A stretch of DNA of 64,000 nucleotides. It comes from MED-G116 sp038147495. GTDB taxonomy: Bacteria > Pseudomonadota > Alphaproteobacteria > Puniceispirillales > Puniceispirillaceae. The translations under genes and the position numbers were made by a program. The stretch's first letter is position 1, and every line of letters starts with the position of its first letter. Where the stretch lies: the NCBI GenBank assembly GCA_038147495.1, contig JAYQTT010000011.1:1-64000 (forward strand), in the 5' to 3' direction. Below, one piece after another: positions 52,800 through 61,807 of the stretch. The notes below the pieces were generated by a model, which did no database searches, had not been told where the DNA came from, and saw nothing but the letters and a program-made list of their open reading frames with translations.

Positions 52800-53902
52800 A
52801 TGACTAAAATTACAAATAGACGAAAATTTTTAAAAGGGTCGGCTGTTGCTGGTGTAGCTGCAGCCGGCACATTGGCTGCACCGCACGTGCGCGCGGACGG
52901 CCACGGCGTGACCTTGAAGATGCAAGCTGCTTGGGGCGGAGGCATTTTCCTCGAGAACGCGAAATCATATGTCGATCGCGTTCATGCAATGGCTGGTAAC
53001 GATCTGAAGATAGACCTGCTCGCTGTGAACGCCGTCGTCAAGACAAGCCAGATGCAGGATGCTGTCCATCGCGGCGTTCTTGACGCGTGTCACTACGTGC
53101 CAGCGTATTGGTATTCAAAGTCAAAGGCTGCATCACTGTTCGGTACTGGCCCATGCTTTGGCTGGTCATCACAGGAAGTGCTTGGCTGGTGCCATTATGG
53201 CGGCGGCATGGAGCTCTTCAATGAGCTGATGGGATCGTTGGCCTGAATGTTGTGTCATTCTTCAACAGCCCAATGCCTGCACAGCCGATGGGATGGTTCA
53301 AGGAAGAGATCAAAGACGCCTCACAGATGAACGGCCTGAAATACCGGACAGTTGGCCTTGCTGCTGACGTTCTGATGGAAATGGGTATGTCAGTTGTGCA
53401 ATTGCCTGGTGGTGAAATTCAGCCGGCTATGAAGTCTGGTTTGATCGATGCTGCCGAGTTCAACAATCCGACGTCAGACCGTGACTTTGGTATGCAGGAT
53501 GTGTCCAAACATTATCACCTTGCGTCATTTCACCAGTCACAGGAATTCTTCGAGGTGTCGTTTAACAAGAAGAAGTACGAGTCACTCCCTGCCGAGCTTC
53601 AGGCAATTCTGAAATATGCTTCTGAGGCAGAGAACTCAAACTTCTACTGGCACAACACAAAGCGCTACGCTGAAGATTTGACAAAGCTGCGCGGTGTTGG
53701 CGTCAATGTGTACCGTACACCTGACTCGGTGATGACAGAGCAGCTGAAAGCGTGGGATATCGTTGTGGACCGTATCTCAGCTGAAGATCCGTTCTTTGCC
53801 AAGGTCGTTGCATCACAAAAAGCATATGCCAAGGAAGTGATGAACTACCTGAACCTGAACCAGCCAGACTACAAGATGGCCTACAACCACTACTTCGGTT
53901 AA
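52800..53902 (+). pseudogene. dctP: TRAP transporter substrate-binding protein DctP, frameshifted
   Basis: Periplasmic receptor of the TRAP system. It starts with a twin-arginine signal (NRRKFLKGSAVAGVAAAG). The first frame reads through LDACHYVPAYWYSKSKAAS to ELFNELMGSL and stops at 53246. The next frame joins exactly with GLNVVSFFNSPMPAQPMGWFKEEI and runs through GLKYRTVGLAADVL and NNPTSDRDFGMQ to 53902. A missing G near 53238-53242 explains the stop. The joined product has about 367 residues and resembles receptors for organic acids of the TakP type. AGGAGG lies five bases before the ATG. Confidence 0.9.
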
Positions 53903-53931
53903 GCCACAAAGACTTAACATCGGGCCAGTGG

Positions 53932-53953
53932 GACACTCCCTCTGGCCCTTTTA
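53932..53953 (+). terminator. Leaky terminator between dctP and dctQ
   Basis: GGGCCAG pairs with CTGGCCC, with a long 3-base-rich loop, followed by TTTTATTT. It is positioned 30 bases after the dctP stop and well before dctQ. It would reduce expression of the membrane subunits relative to the receptor. Confidence 0.65.
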
Positions 53954-54040
53954 TTTCCTTTAAGAAGTTTGATTTAATTATTTTGATCTTTATGCTCCCG
54001 CCTTTGTTGGAACAGGCGTAAGCATTATGAGGGCGCTCAC

Positions 54041-54601
54041 ATGACACAGTTTGTATACGCTATTGAAAGCTTGAGCGTTTGGGTTGGACGCGCCTTTGGC
54101 TGGTGCATCCTCGTTTTGACTTTCTCGGTGTCCTACGAGGTGTTCGTCCGCTATGTGCTGAACTCACCAACGGTCTGGGCGTTCGACATGATGATCCAGA
54201 TGTATGGCGCTCTTTTTCTGATGGCGGGGCCTTATGCGCTGGCACAAGACACTCATGTTCGTGGTGATGTTCTATATCGCCTCTTTCCAGTGATCTGGCA
54301 GGCCCGTATCGATTTTGCACTCTATCTGCTGTTTTTCTTCCCCGGCATGCTGGCCTTGTTCTGGTTCGGCTGGGAAATTGCCGCTGATAGCTGGCGCTAC
54401 AAGGAAGTCAGCTGGAACTCACCTGCCCGTATTCAGATTTATTTCTTCAAAACTTTGATCCCGGTTGCCGGTCTCCTTCTCATTCTTCAAGGTTTGGCCG
54501 AGCTCGTTCGCTGTTGGCGTGCCATGGAAACAGGGGTTTGGATGAAACGCCTTGATGACGTCAAGGAAACCGAAGACCTGCTTATCGAAGAGAGCAAATA
54601 A
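54041..54601 (+). CDS. dctQ: TRAP transporter small permease DctQ
   Basis: A 186-residue membrane protein with four spans (GRAFGWCILVLTFSVSYEVFVRY, MYGALFLMAGPYALA, LYLLFFFPGMLALFW and LIPVAGLLLILQGLAEL in order) as expected for the DctQ subunit. A GAGGGC lies before the ATG. dctM follows 38 bases later. The overall transport class is the TakP/DctPQM type using a sodium gradient. Confidence 0.92.
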   Translation: MTQFVYAIESLSVWVGRAFGWCILVLTFSVSYEVFVRYVLNSPTVWAFDMMIQMYGALFLMAGPYALAQDTHVRGDVLYRLFPVIWQARIDFALYLLFFFPGMLALFWFGWEIAADSWRYKEVSWNSPARIQIYFFKTLIPVAGLLLILQGLAELVRCWRAMETGVWMKRLDDVKETEDLLIEESK

Positions 54602-54639
54602 GACACAGCGCCCCTTCGCCTTTTCAAGGAACAAGTGAT

Positions 54640-56004
54640 ATGACCGATCCACAAATTGCCATTTTGATGCTGTGCCTGTTTATCTTTCTGGTGCTGTTGG
54701 GATTTCCGATTGCATTCACACTTTTGGCAATGGGTGTCGGCTTCGGCTATTACGCCTATTATCAGGGCGGTGCGGACACCTTTGCTGAATTGCTGAATAA
54801 CAACATCTTCTATCTACTGAACCAGAACACCTATTCAGTGATGGAAAATGACACATTGGTGGCGATCCCGCTGTTCCTGTTTATGGGCTATGTTGTCGAA
54901 CGCGCCAATATCGTTAACCGCCTGTTCTATTCATTGCAAATGGCGGCCCGCAACCTGCCGGGGTCAATGGCAATAGCCGCTTTGTTGACCTGCGCAGTCT
55001 TTTCAACCGCCTCTGGTATTGTTGGCGCGGTGGTGACCTTGATGGGTTTGCTCGCATTTCCGGCAATGGCGAACGCAGGCTATAACAAGCAATTTGCCTC
55101 TGGTGTGATTTGCGCCGGTGGAACGTTGGGTATCCTGATCCCGCCCTCAATCATGCTGATTGTTTATGCGGCCATTGCTGAACTTTCGCCGCTGCGTTTG
55201 TATGCGGCCGCAATGTTCCCCGGATTGTTGCTGGCCGGTCTGTATATTCTTTATGTGGTGGTGCGCGTCTTCTTCCAGCCGCAATTGGCCCCAAAACCAC
55301 GCGCTGAAGATGTCCCGCCAGCGTCACAGATTTATTGGGACTTGATAGTCTCTTTCGTGCCACTGACGGCCCTGATTGCGATGGTTCTTGGCTCTATTCT
55401 GGGTGGCCTTGCAACACCGGCTGAGGCAGCGGCTATGGGTGCGCTTGGTGGCCTGATCCTTGCCGCCTTATACCGGTCATTGACCTGGACCAAGGTGAAG
55501 GAATCTGTGTTCCTGACAGCAAAAGCCACCGCTATGGTATGTTGGCTCTTTGTTGGTTCATGGACATTCGCATCAGTGTTCTCATATCTGGGCGGGCATG
55601 ACGTGATTGAGCATTGGGTGCTGGCGATGAATCTGGAACCATGGCAGTTTCTGGTGATGGTCCAGCTCATTATTTTCCTGCTTGGCTGGCCTCTCGAATG
55701 GTCGGAGATCCTGATCATCTTCGTGCCGATTTTCCTGCCGATGCTGGATACCTTTGGCGTGAACCCCTATTTCTTCGCAATGCTGGTGGCGCTGAATTTG
55801 CAAACCTCCTTCCTGACGCCACCGATGGCGATGTCGGCCTATTACCTGAAGGGCGTTCTGAAAAACCAGATCGAGCTGGTAGATATTTTCAAGGGCATCC
55901 TGCCCTATCTGGCGATCGTCATTTTCTCGATGGTGCTGTTGTACCAGTTCCCCGGTATCGCGCTTTGGCTTCCTGATTATCTGTTTGGTGAATATGTCCA
56001 ATAG
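54640..56004 (+). CDS. dctM: TRAP transporter large permease DctM
   Basis: A 454-residue membrane protein with about twelve spans. It carries VAIPLFLFMGYVVERANIV, the family segment GGTLGILIPPSIMLIVYA, ATPAEAAAMGALG and, near the end, LQTSFLTPPMAMSAYYLKG. AAGGAACAAG precedes the ATG. It is the last transport gene of the block; an amidase gene follows 34 bases later. Confidence 0.94.
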   Translation: MTDPQIAILMLCLFIFLVLLGFPIAFTLLAMGVGFGYYAYYQGGADTFAELLNNNIFYLLNQNTYSVMENDTLVAIPLFLFMGYVVERANIVNRLFYSLQMAARNLPGSMAIAALLTCAVFSTASGIVGAVVTLMGLLAFPAMANAGYNKQFASGVICAGGTLGILIPPSIMLIVYAAIAELSPLRLYAAAMFPGLLLAGLYILYVVVRVFFQPQLAPKPRAEDVPPASQIYWDLIVSFVPLTALIAMVLGSILGGLATPAEAAAMGALGGLILAALYRSLTWTKVKESVFLTAKATAMVCWLFVGSWTFASVFSYLGGHDVIEHWVLAMNLEPWQFLVMVQLIIFLLGWPLEWSEILIIFVPIFLPMLDTFGVNPYFFAMLVALNLQTSFLTPPMAMSAYYLKGVLKNQIELVDIFKGILPYLAIVIFSMVLLYQFPGIALWLPDYLFGEYVQ

Positions 56005-56038
56005 CCACCCGACACATGCGTCTCACGGTGTTTAGGTC

Positions 56039-57361
56039 ATGACCACAGCGGCTGAACTTGTTGAATTATTGCGTGACGGCAAGGTCACGTCACGAAGCCT
56101 TGTTGAGCAGTCCTTTGCCCGCATTGAAGAGACTGAAGCCGATATTCAGGCGTGGGCATATCTCGACAAAGGCGCCGCGCTTGCGCGTGCTGATGAAATG
56201 GACGCAATACGATACACTGGCCGGCCCATGGGGGCTTTGCATGGCATCCCCATCGGCCTTAAAGACATTATCGATACGCGCGACATGCCAACTGAATGCG
56301 GCACGCCGCTTATGGCGGGGCGCCAGCCCGATGCTGACGCCGCACTTGTCGAGAGATTGCTTGATGCCGGTGCCGTTATCATCGGCAAGACGGTAACAAC
56401 CGAATTCGCCTTTATGTATCCGTCCAAGACACACAACCCGCACAATTTAGACTATAGCCCGGGCGGATCATCTGCTGGTTCTGCGGCCGCTGTCGCCGCC
56501 GGGCATGTGCCGCTTGCTGTTGGCTCACAAACCAATGGCTCGGTTATCCGGCCAGCCGCCTTTTGTGGCACCTATGGGTTTAAACCAACCACCGGGATCA
56601 TCTCTCGCCGTGGGTTGTTGAGCCAATCACCCGTGCTTGATCAGGTTGGCGTGTTTGCCACCAATATTGAAGATCTGGGACTGCTGGCTGATGTTCTTGG
56701 CGGATATGATGCAAGCGACACCCTCTCCTATCCACGGCCAAGGCCCGGCATGTACAAAGGGGCAAAGAGCGAGCCACCGGTTGAACCAAATTTTGTCTGG
56801 TTTGAAATGCCGTATTTTGACAGGCTGCATGATGATGCCCGCGCTGGCATGATGGAAGTCGTGGATGCACTTGGCGGGCAGGTCGAAATCATGGATGCCG
56901 AAGCATCATTTGGCAGTCTGATCGAAGCCCATCAAATCATCATGGAATACCAGATTGCCCAATCACTTGGCTGGACATTGGATAAAGACCCGGACAATGT
57001 CAGCCCTAAAATTGCCGACTCCATCAAGCGTGGTCGTGGTTTCAGCGATGAAGCTTTTGCCGAGGCTTGCGAGATCCGCACCAACACCATTGAATATTTT
57101 AAATCCTTCTTCCGTGATTTTGATGCCATCCTGACCCCGTCTGCCCCTGGCCCGGCACCGCGCTTTGATGAGGGGACAGGCGACCCGATCTTTTCTACAA
57201 TTTGGACGCTGTGCGGCCTCCCCTGTGTTACCATGCCATTGCTTGGAACGGAGAACGGCCTTCCCATGGGTGTTCAACTTGTTGGTGGCAGCGAGGAAGA
57301 CGATCGCCTGCTTCGCACTGCAAACTGGATGCTGCGGCATCTCACGAACGAAACCGAATAG
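56039..57361 (+). CDS. Amidase signature-family hydrolase
   Basis: A 440-residue enzyme hydrolysing an amide bond. The Ser-Ser-Lys triad is visible: Lys in GIPIGLKDIID, cis-Ser in SPGGSSAGSAAAVAAG, and the nucleophile in GSQTNGSVIRPAAFCGTYG. GatA-like glutamyl-tRNA amidotransferase activity is unlikely with no gatB or gatC beside it. Position straight after a TRAP transporter suggests the imported compound, or a product of it, is an amide or ureide. The stop codon overlaps the ribosome site of the next small gene. Confidence 0.88.
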   Translation: MTTAAELVELLRDGKVTSRSLVEQSFARIEETEADIQAWAYLDKGAALARADEMDAIRYTGRPMGALHGIPIGLKDIIDTRDMPTECGTPLMAGRQPDADAALVERLLDAGAVIIGKTVTTEFAFMYPSKTHNPHNLDYSPGGSSAGSAAAVAAGHVPLAVGSQTNGSVIRPAAFCGTYGFKPTTGIISRRGLLSQSPVLDQVGVFATNIEDLGLLADVLGGYDASDTLSYPRPRPGMYKGAKSEPPVEPNFVWFEMPYFDRLHDDARAGMMEVVDALGGQVEIMDAEASFGSLIEAHQIIMEYQIAQSLGWTLDKDPDNVSPKIADSIKRGRGFSDEAFAEACEIRTNTIEYFKSFFRDFDAILTPSAPGPAPRFDEGTGDPIFSTIWTLCGLPCVTMPLLGTENGLPMGVQLVGGSEEDDRLLRTANWMLRHLTNETE

Positions 57362-57370
57362 GAGAGCGTG

Positions 57371-57568
57371 ATGATTTCACCCCTCACCAAACTTATAACC
57401 GCAGGCATCGGCACGATACTTGTGATGATTTTTGTGTTTGGCCTTGCCGAGAGTATCAGCGCTGGCTTTGCCGGATTCTGGGGTGGTTTGCCCTTCTGGA
57501 TTATCGCCATCGCGGTCATGCTACTGACGTTGTATGACTTCTATGACGAGACCATTCGTAAAAAATAG
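57371..57568 (+). CDS. 65-residue membrane protein inside the catabolic operon
   Basis: A small protein with two hydrophobic segments (about 10-30 and 35-55) and the ending YDFYDETIRKK. GGAG six bases before ATG 57371 overlaps the amidase stop, indicating coupled translation. The family is not recognised. It may be an accessory to the transporter or amidase, or a stray small membrane protein. Confidence 0.65.
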   Translation: MISPLTKLITAGIGTILVMIFVFGLAESISAGFAGFWGGLPFWIIAIAVMLLTLYDFYDETIRKK

Positions 57569-57583
57569 ACAGCGGAACAGATC

Positions 57584-58549
57584 ATGGCAGACAAGCCCGT
57601 CGTCTGGATTTCGCGGCGTATTTCGGATGCATCGCTTGCGCGCGCAGAGCGTGATTATAATTGCATCATCAATCACGAAGATTTGCCCAGCACGCCCGAC
57701 CAGATCGTTGAAATGAGCGGCAAGGTAGATGCGATACTTGCCTGCCATTCAGAAATTTTTGATGCCAACATCATCCCTCGCCTTTCCAGCCGGTTGAAGA
57801 TCATCGCCAATCATTCGGTTGGCACAGACCATTGCGACCTTGCCGGGCTGCGTGCCGCCAACATCGCCGTCACCAACACGCCTGATGTGTTATCTGACGC
57901 CACTGGCGAGATCGCCTTGCTGTTAATGCTTGGTGCCGCACGGCGCGCGGTTGAAGGCGATCGCCTTGTCCGCAAACAGGAATGGGATTTCTGGTCACCG
58001 GCATTTATGGTCGGCAAACAGGTGACCGGACAACGTCTTGGCATCATCGGCATGGGCCGTGTGGGACAGGTGATGGCGCGCAATGCGCGCGGCCTGAATA
58101 TGGAAATTCACTATTATAACCGCCAACGGCTAACACCGGAACGCGAGCAAGGTGCCGTCTATCACGATACGGTTGAGAGCCTTCTTGGCGTGTCTGACTT
58201 TCTGTCATTGCATTGCCCAGCCACACCCGAAACAACCGGGTTAATGAGCGCAGACCGGTTCGCCATGCTTCCGGATGGTGCCATCATCGTCAATACGGCC
58301 CGCGGTGCATTGGTCGATGAGGATGCACTTTTGGCGGCGCTGAACTCAGGCAAACTTGCCGCCGCGGGGCTTGATTGTTTTGCCGTGGAGCCGGGTGGTA
58401 ATCCGGCATTCGCTGCGCATGAGAATATCTTCATGTTGCCCCATATTGGCAGCGCAACAGGCGCGACGCGTGATGCCATGGGGTTTCGGGCACTCGATAA
58501 TCTTGACGCATTTTTTGCTGGTAACACCCCTGCCGATCTGGTGAATTGA
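57584..58549 (+). CDS. D-2-hydroxyacid dehydrogenase (glyoxylate reductase-like)
   Basis: A 321-residue NAD(P)-dependent enzyme. The coenzyme motif GIIGMGRVGQVMA lies near residue 150. The catalytic Arg is in VNTARGALVDEDAL, Glu in FAVEPGG and His in MLPHIGSAT. Substrate could be glyoxylate, hydroxypyruvate or another 2-ketoacid. It follows the small membrane gene by 15 bases, placing it in the TRAP-amidase operon. Confidence 0.9.
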   Translation: MADKPVVWISRRISDASLARAERDYNCIINHEDLPSTPDQIVEMSGKVDAILACHSEIFDANIIPRLSSRLKIIANHSVGTDHCDLAGLRAANIAVTNTPDVLSDATGEIALLLMLGAARRAVEGDRLVRKQEWDFWSPAFMVGKQVTGQRLGIIGMGRVGQVMARNARGLNMEIHYYNRQRLTPEREQGAVYHDTVESLLGVSDFLSLHCPATPETTGLMSADRFAMLPDGAIIVNTARGALVDEDALLAALNSGKLAAAGLDCFAVEPGGNPAFAAHENIFMLPHIGSATGATRDAMGFRALDNLDAFFAGNTPADLVN

Positions 58550-58586
58550 CCTGCCAAAGCACAATTTGCAAATACAAGGGTCTGAC

Positions 58587-59159
58587 ATGCAGTCACAATT
58601 CATTGATTTTCTGACGACACGCCGCTCTGTTACCGCCAAAACCATGGCACCGGGCAAGGTTGATCCGAACCATCTTGACCAAATTCTGACAGCTGGCATT
58701 CGCGTTCCCGACCATGGCGCTCTGAAACCTTGGAAGCTGGTGGTTATCACTGGCGACACAAGGCGTAAGCTTGACGAAGACGTGATCCTGTCTGAATTCA
58801 GGCTGGCCAATCCCGATGCCAAGCCAGAGGTTGAGGCGGTAGAACATGGGCGGTTGCAACGTGCCGATGTGGTGATCGCAGTCTTATCCTCACCGGTTGA
58901 ACATTCGAGCATCGTCGAGTGGGAGATGCACCTGTCGGCGGGTGCAGTCTGTACGACTTTGCTCTATGCCGCACAATCACTTGGGTATGCAGCGCAATGG
59001 TTGACCGAATGGTACGCCTATAATGACAAGATGTTGCAGGCACTTGGCGGCAAAGCAGGCCATGACCGGATCGCCGGTTTCATCTATATCGGCGAGAAAA
59101 TCAAGCCGCCAATGGAACGCACCAGACCGGATCCGGCAACCGTCATCACACGCCTCTAG
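58587..59159 (+). CDS. Nitroreductase-family flavoprotein
   Basis: About 190 residues of the small FMN nitroreductase group (RutE/YdjA-like). Start region FLTTRRSVTAKTMAPGK carries the phosphate-binding R-R-S, with PDHGALKPWKLVVITG and the C-terminal TLLYAAQSLGYAAQWLTEW. AAGGG lies seven bases before ATG 58587. It is the last gene of the run. Related enzymes reduce 3-hydroxypropanal-type or enal substrates, fitting catabolism, but the exact role is open. Confidence 0.87.
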   Translation: MQSQFIDFLTTRRSVTAKTMAPGKVDPNHLDQILTAGIRVPDHGALKPWKLVVITGDTRRKLDEDVILSEFRLANPDAKPEVEAVEHGRLQRADVVIAVLSSPVEHSSIVEWEMHLSAGAVCTTLLYAAQSLGYAAQWLTEWYAYNDKMLQALGGKAGHDRIAGFIYIGEKIKPPMERTRPDPATVITRL

Positions 59160-59316
59160 ACATCCTGGGGCCGGGCGACACCTTGCCACATCGCCAGATG
59201 ACTGTTTCGCAATGATAATTTACGCATAAAGAGTGGGTGCCAACACACTCCACCGTTAACGAAACTCATGGGCCATCGTCAAACGGCGTGGTCCATGATT
59301 TTTTTAGCAGTGGTTA

Positions 59317-60459
59317 TTACGCCACCTGCCGGCCCTTGTTCCAGACACCCTTGACCAATGGCAGGTCATCATTCACGGCAAAACGCACGATATCGGCACG
59401 CTTGCCGACCATCAGCCGCCCTCTATCATGAAGTCCGGCAGCGTCTGCAGGCATTGCGGTCACTGTGCGCAAGCCCGCCGCCATATCATTTGCCTCACGT
59501 CCAAGCCTGACCGCCGCCATCAACAATGCCGCTGGCACATAATCAGAGCTTAAAATGTCCAACAACCCCTGCCCGGCAAGATCCATCGCCGCAACATTTC
59601 CTGAATGCGATCCACCGCGAATAACATTTGGCGCCCCCATCATGATGAATTGCTGATGTTTTCGGCATGCGTTGGCAGCTTCAACTGTTGTCGGAAATTC
59701 GGCCACAATAACACCCTGAGCGTGGGACATGCTGACGTCATCGATCGTTGTGTCGTCATGACTTGCCAGAATGGCGTCTATCTGGCGGGCAAAATCAACG
59801 GCATGCGCACGGTGCTTATCGAGATACAAACCCTGCATTTCGGTTAACCGCTTGAAATGCGCCTGAATACCATCCTCATCAAAGCCGTGTTTGCCCATCA
59901 GATATTGACGCAGTTTTGTCACATCACGAAATTGCCGTTGACCGGGTGTGTGATCCATCAACGAGACAAGCCCAACGCGGTCATCACGGGAAAACTCACT
60001 CATCTCATCGACAAGAGTTTCGGTGCATAATTCCGCCCGCAGATGAATGTGGTGCGAGGTTTTCAACACGCCCTCACGCCGCAGGCCTAAAATCTGATCC
60101 GCTGTCTCACGCGCGTAACGCAAATAACCCTTGCCCTTTGCCTTGGCGTCCGAGCCAACACGAAGGGCATCAAAGACCGTGGTAATTCCCGCACCGGCTA
60201 TTTCTCGATCATGGCTAAGGACAGCCGCACGCTTGGGCCAGTGCACGCCCGGACGCGGCTGTAGATGACGCTCCAGATTGTCTGTGTGCAATTCAATAAG
60301 GCCGGGTGCAATATAGTCACCTTCGCAATCGATGGCGCCTGCTGGCACTGACGATCCGCTATCCACGGCAACAATGTCCATACCGTCAAAAGACACCGCC
60401 CCATGTATTTGATCTGTTTCGGTTATGATTTGGGCGTTTGCGAGCGTGGTCATTGTCAT
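59317..60459 (-). CDS. phnM: PhnM, ribose-1-methylphosphonate triphosphate hydrolase
   Basis: Amidohydrolase-fold enzyme that removes pyrophosphate from alpha-D-ribose-1-methylphosphonate 5-triphosphate, the step before C-P cleavage. 380 residues. Metal-binding histidines are in LIELHTDNLERHLQPRPGVHWP, with VSLMDHTPGQRQF, ILASHDDTT and GAPNVIRGGSHSGN further on. It is separate from the phnJKL cluster: a rightward DUF1045 gene and the convergent phnN lie between. A TTGACGTCAA palindrome lies 54 bases upstream. Confidence 0.92.
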   Translation of the reverse strand: MTMTTLANAQIITETDQIHGAVSFDGMDIVAVDSGSSVPAGAIDCEGDYIAPGLIELHTDNLERHLQPRPGVHWPKRAAVLSHDREIAGAGITTVFDALRVGSDAKAKGKGYLRYARETADQILGLRREGVLKTSHHIHLRAELCTETLVDEMSEFSRDDRVGLVSLMDHTPGQRQFRDVTKLRQYLMGKHGFDEDGIQAHFKRLTEMQGLYLDKHRAHAVDFARQIDAILASHDDTTIDDVSMSHAQGVIVAEFPTTVEAANACRKHQQFIMMGAPNVIRGGSHSGNVAAMDLAGQGLLDILSSDYVPAALLMAAVRLGREANDMAAGLRTVTAMPADAAGLHDRGRLMVGKRADIVRFAVNDDLPLVKGVWNKGRQVA

Positions 60460-60513
60460 AGCTTTGCTACCTGAAGATGGAAATAAGAACGACGTTACAC
60501 GAAAAATATATCG

Positions 60514-60523
60514 TTGACGTCAA
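60514..60523. promoter_or_regulatory. Perfect palindrome between divergent phosphonate genes
   Basis: TTGACGTCAA is a perfect ten-base palindrome in the 108-base gap between phnM and the DUF1045 gene. It could be an operator controlling both. Ten bases is short enough to arise by chance. Confidence 0.35.
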
Positions 60524-60567
60524 ACAGCGGCTTTATTGTGTATGAATTACATTTGGAGCTTGTACCA

Positions 60568-61272
60568 ATGAGCAGAAATTTCAAGCGTTACGCTTTGTAT
60601 TTTTTGGCCGAGAACGGAAGCGATCTTGCCACATTTGGCGAGTCTTGGCTTGGCTGGAGCATTGATCATGGGCGCCCCGTGCCCCATGCAACCTCGCCCG
60701 CCATTGAAAGCCTGCCTCTGCCGCTTGAGGAAATCACCCGTACGCCGCGCAAATATGGCTTTCACGGCACCCTCAAGGCCCCGTTTCGCCTTGCTGAAGG
60801 GTATGGCGAGCCAGAATTGATCGAGGCTGCAACCAGCCTTGCCGCAACCATACCGGTTTTTACGATTGATGCCTTCAAACTGGCCAGCATCGGTCGGTTT
60901 ATTGCGCTGGTACCAGATGGTAAATGCCCACCGCTCGACGCTATGGCCACGAGGCTTGTGCGTGAGCTGGATCATTTTCGTGCCCCTCTTGGAACGGCTG
61001 AGCTTGAACGCCGCCGCGCCAACGGCCTGACAGCAGAGCAGGATGCGCTGCTGCTCCGGTGGGGCTACCCCTATGTGATGCAGGAATTCAGGTTTCACAT
61101 GACCCTTACCGGCCCGCTGGAAGCCGAACATCAAGCCGAGATATCTGATCTGCTGAGCCACCATCTGGAGGGGATGGTCGGCGCGCCTGTAACGATCCGA
61201 AACATCGGCCTTGTTGGCGAGGCAGAGGACGGGCATTTTCACCTTATTCACCGTCTGCCTCTGGCCGCCTGA
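60568..61272 (+). CDS. DUF1045 phosphonate-associated 2H phosphoesterase-like protein
   Basis: A 234-residue protein with two H-x-T motifs, FHGTLKAPF and FHMTLTGPL, the hallmark of 2H phosphoesterases. DUF1045 genes accompany C-P lyase clusters and are thought to open a cyclic phosphate intermediate; that role is recalled from family knowledge. GGAGC precedes ATG 60568. The longer frame starts at TTG 60514 and is less likely. The 3' end overlaps phnN on the other strand by 29 bases. Confidence 0.85.
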   Translation: MSRNFKRYALYFLAENGSDLATFGESWLGWSIDHGRPVPHATSPAIESLPLPLEEITRTPRKYGFHGTLKAPFRLAEGYGEPELIEAATSLAATIPVFTIDAFKLASIGRFIALVPDGKCPPLDAMATRLVRELDHFRAPLGTAELERRRANGLTAEQDALLLRWGYPYVMQEFRFHMTLTGPLEAEHQAEISDLLSHHLEGMVGAPVTIRNIGLVGEAEDGHFHLIHRLPLAA

Positions 61273-61807
61273 GCCGCGCCACGAATTGCGCCACCGCATC
61301 AGCCAAAGGCCCGTCATTATTGATGTGAACTGCATCGCCAACCGGTACCGTTACGGTGCGCGATAACCTTTGCCGGATCTCATCCCGCGTTTCGCGACCA
61401 CGGCTGGCAAGCCGCAATGCCAGAATGTCTGCAGACACCGTAATAAGAAACACCCGCATATCTGGACAGATCTGGCGCATTTCAGGAAGCGCCGCACGCG
61501 AGCCATTAAAAAGAACGATGTCACCAGCCGCCACAACATCTGCATAACCTGCCGGAACAGCGTATGACAGGCCATGTGCCTGCCAATGAAACAGGAAGTT
61601 GCCATTATCCCGCATCGCCCTGAATTCATCAGGGCTGACGCTGTCAAACTCTTCACTGGCGTCATGTTTAGGTCTGGTAATGACGCGGCGTGCGAGTTTG
61701 ACCTCTGGCATCATATCCATAACGCCACGCATGATCGCATCCTTGCCCGCACCGGACGGGCCAACCACACAAATCAACCGACCATCTGCAAACAGTTGCC
61801 TCGTCAT
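61244..61807 (-). CDS. phnN: PhnN, ribose-1,5-bisphosphate kinase
   Basis: A 187-residue P-loop kinase making phosphoribosyl pyrophosphate from the ribose bisphosphate released by the C-P lyase pathway. The P-loop GPSGAGKDAIM is near residue 16, with VITRPKHDASEEFDSVSPDEF following, like guanylate-kinase relatives. Its ATG overlaps the phnL stop by four bases. Confidence 0.9.
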   Translation of the reverse strand: MTRQLFADGRLICVVGPSGAGKDAIMRGVMDMMPEVKLARRVITRPKHDASEEFDSVSPDEFRAMRDNGNFLFHWQAHGLSYAVPAGYADVVAAGDIVLFNGSRAALPEMRQICPDMRVFLITVSADILALRLASRGRETRDEIRQRLSRTVTVPVGDAVHINNDGPLADAVAQFVARLRRPEADGE

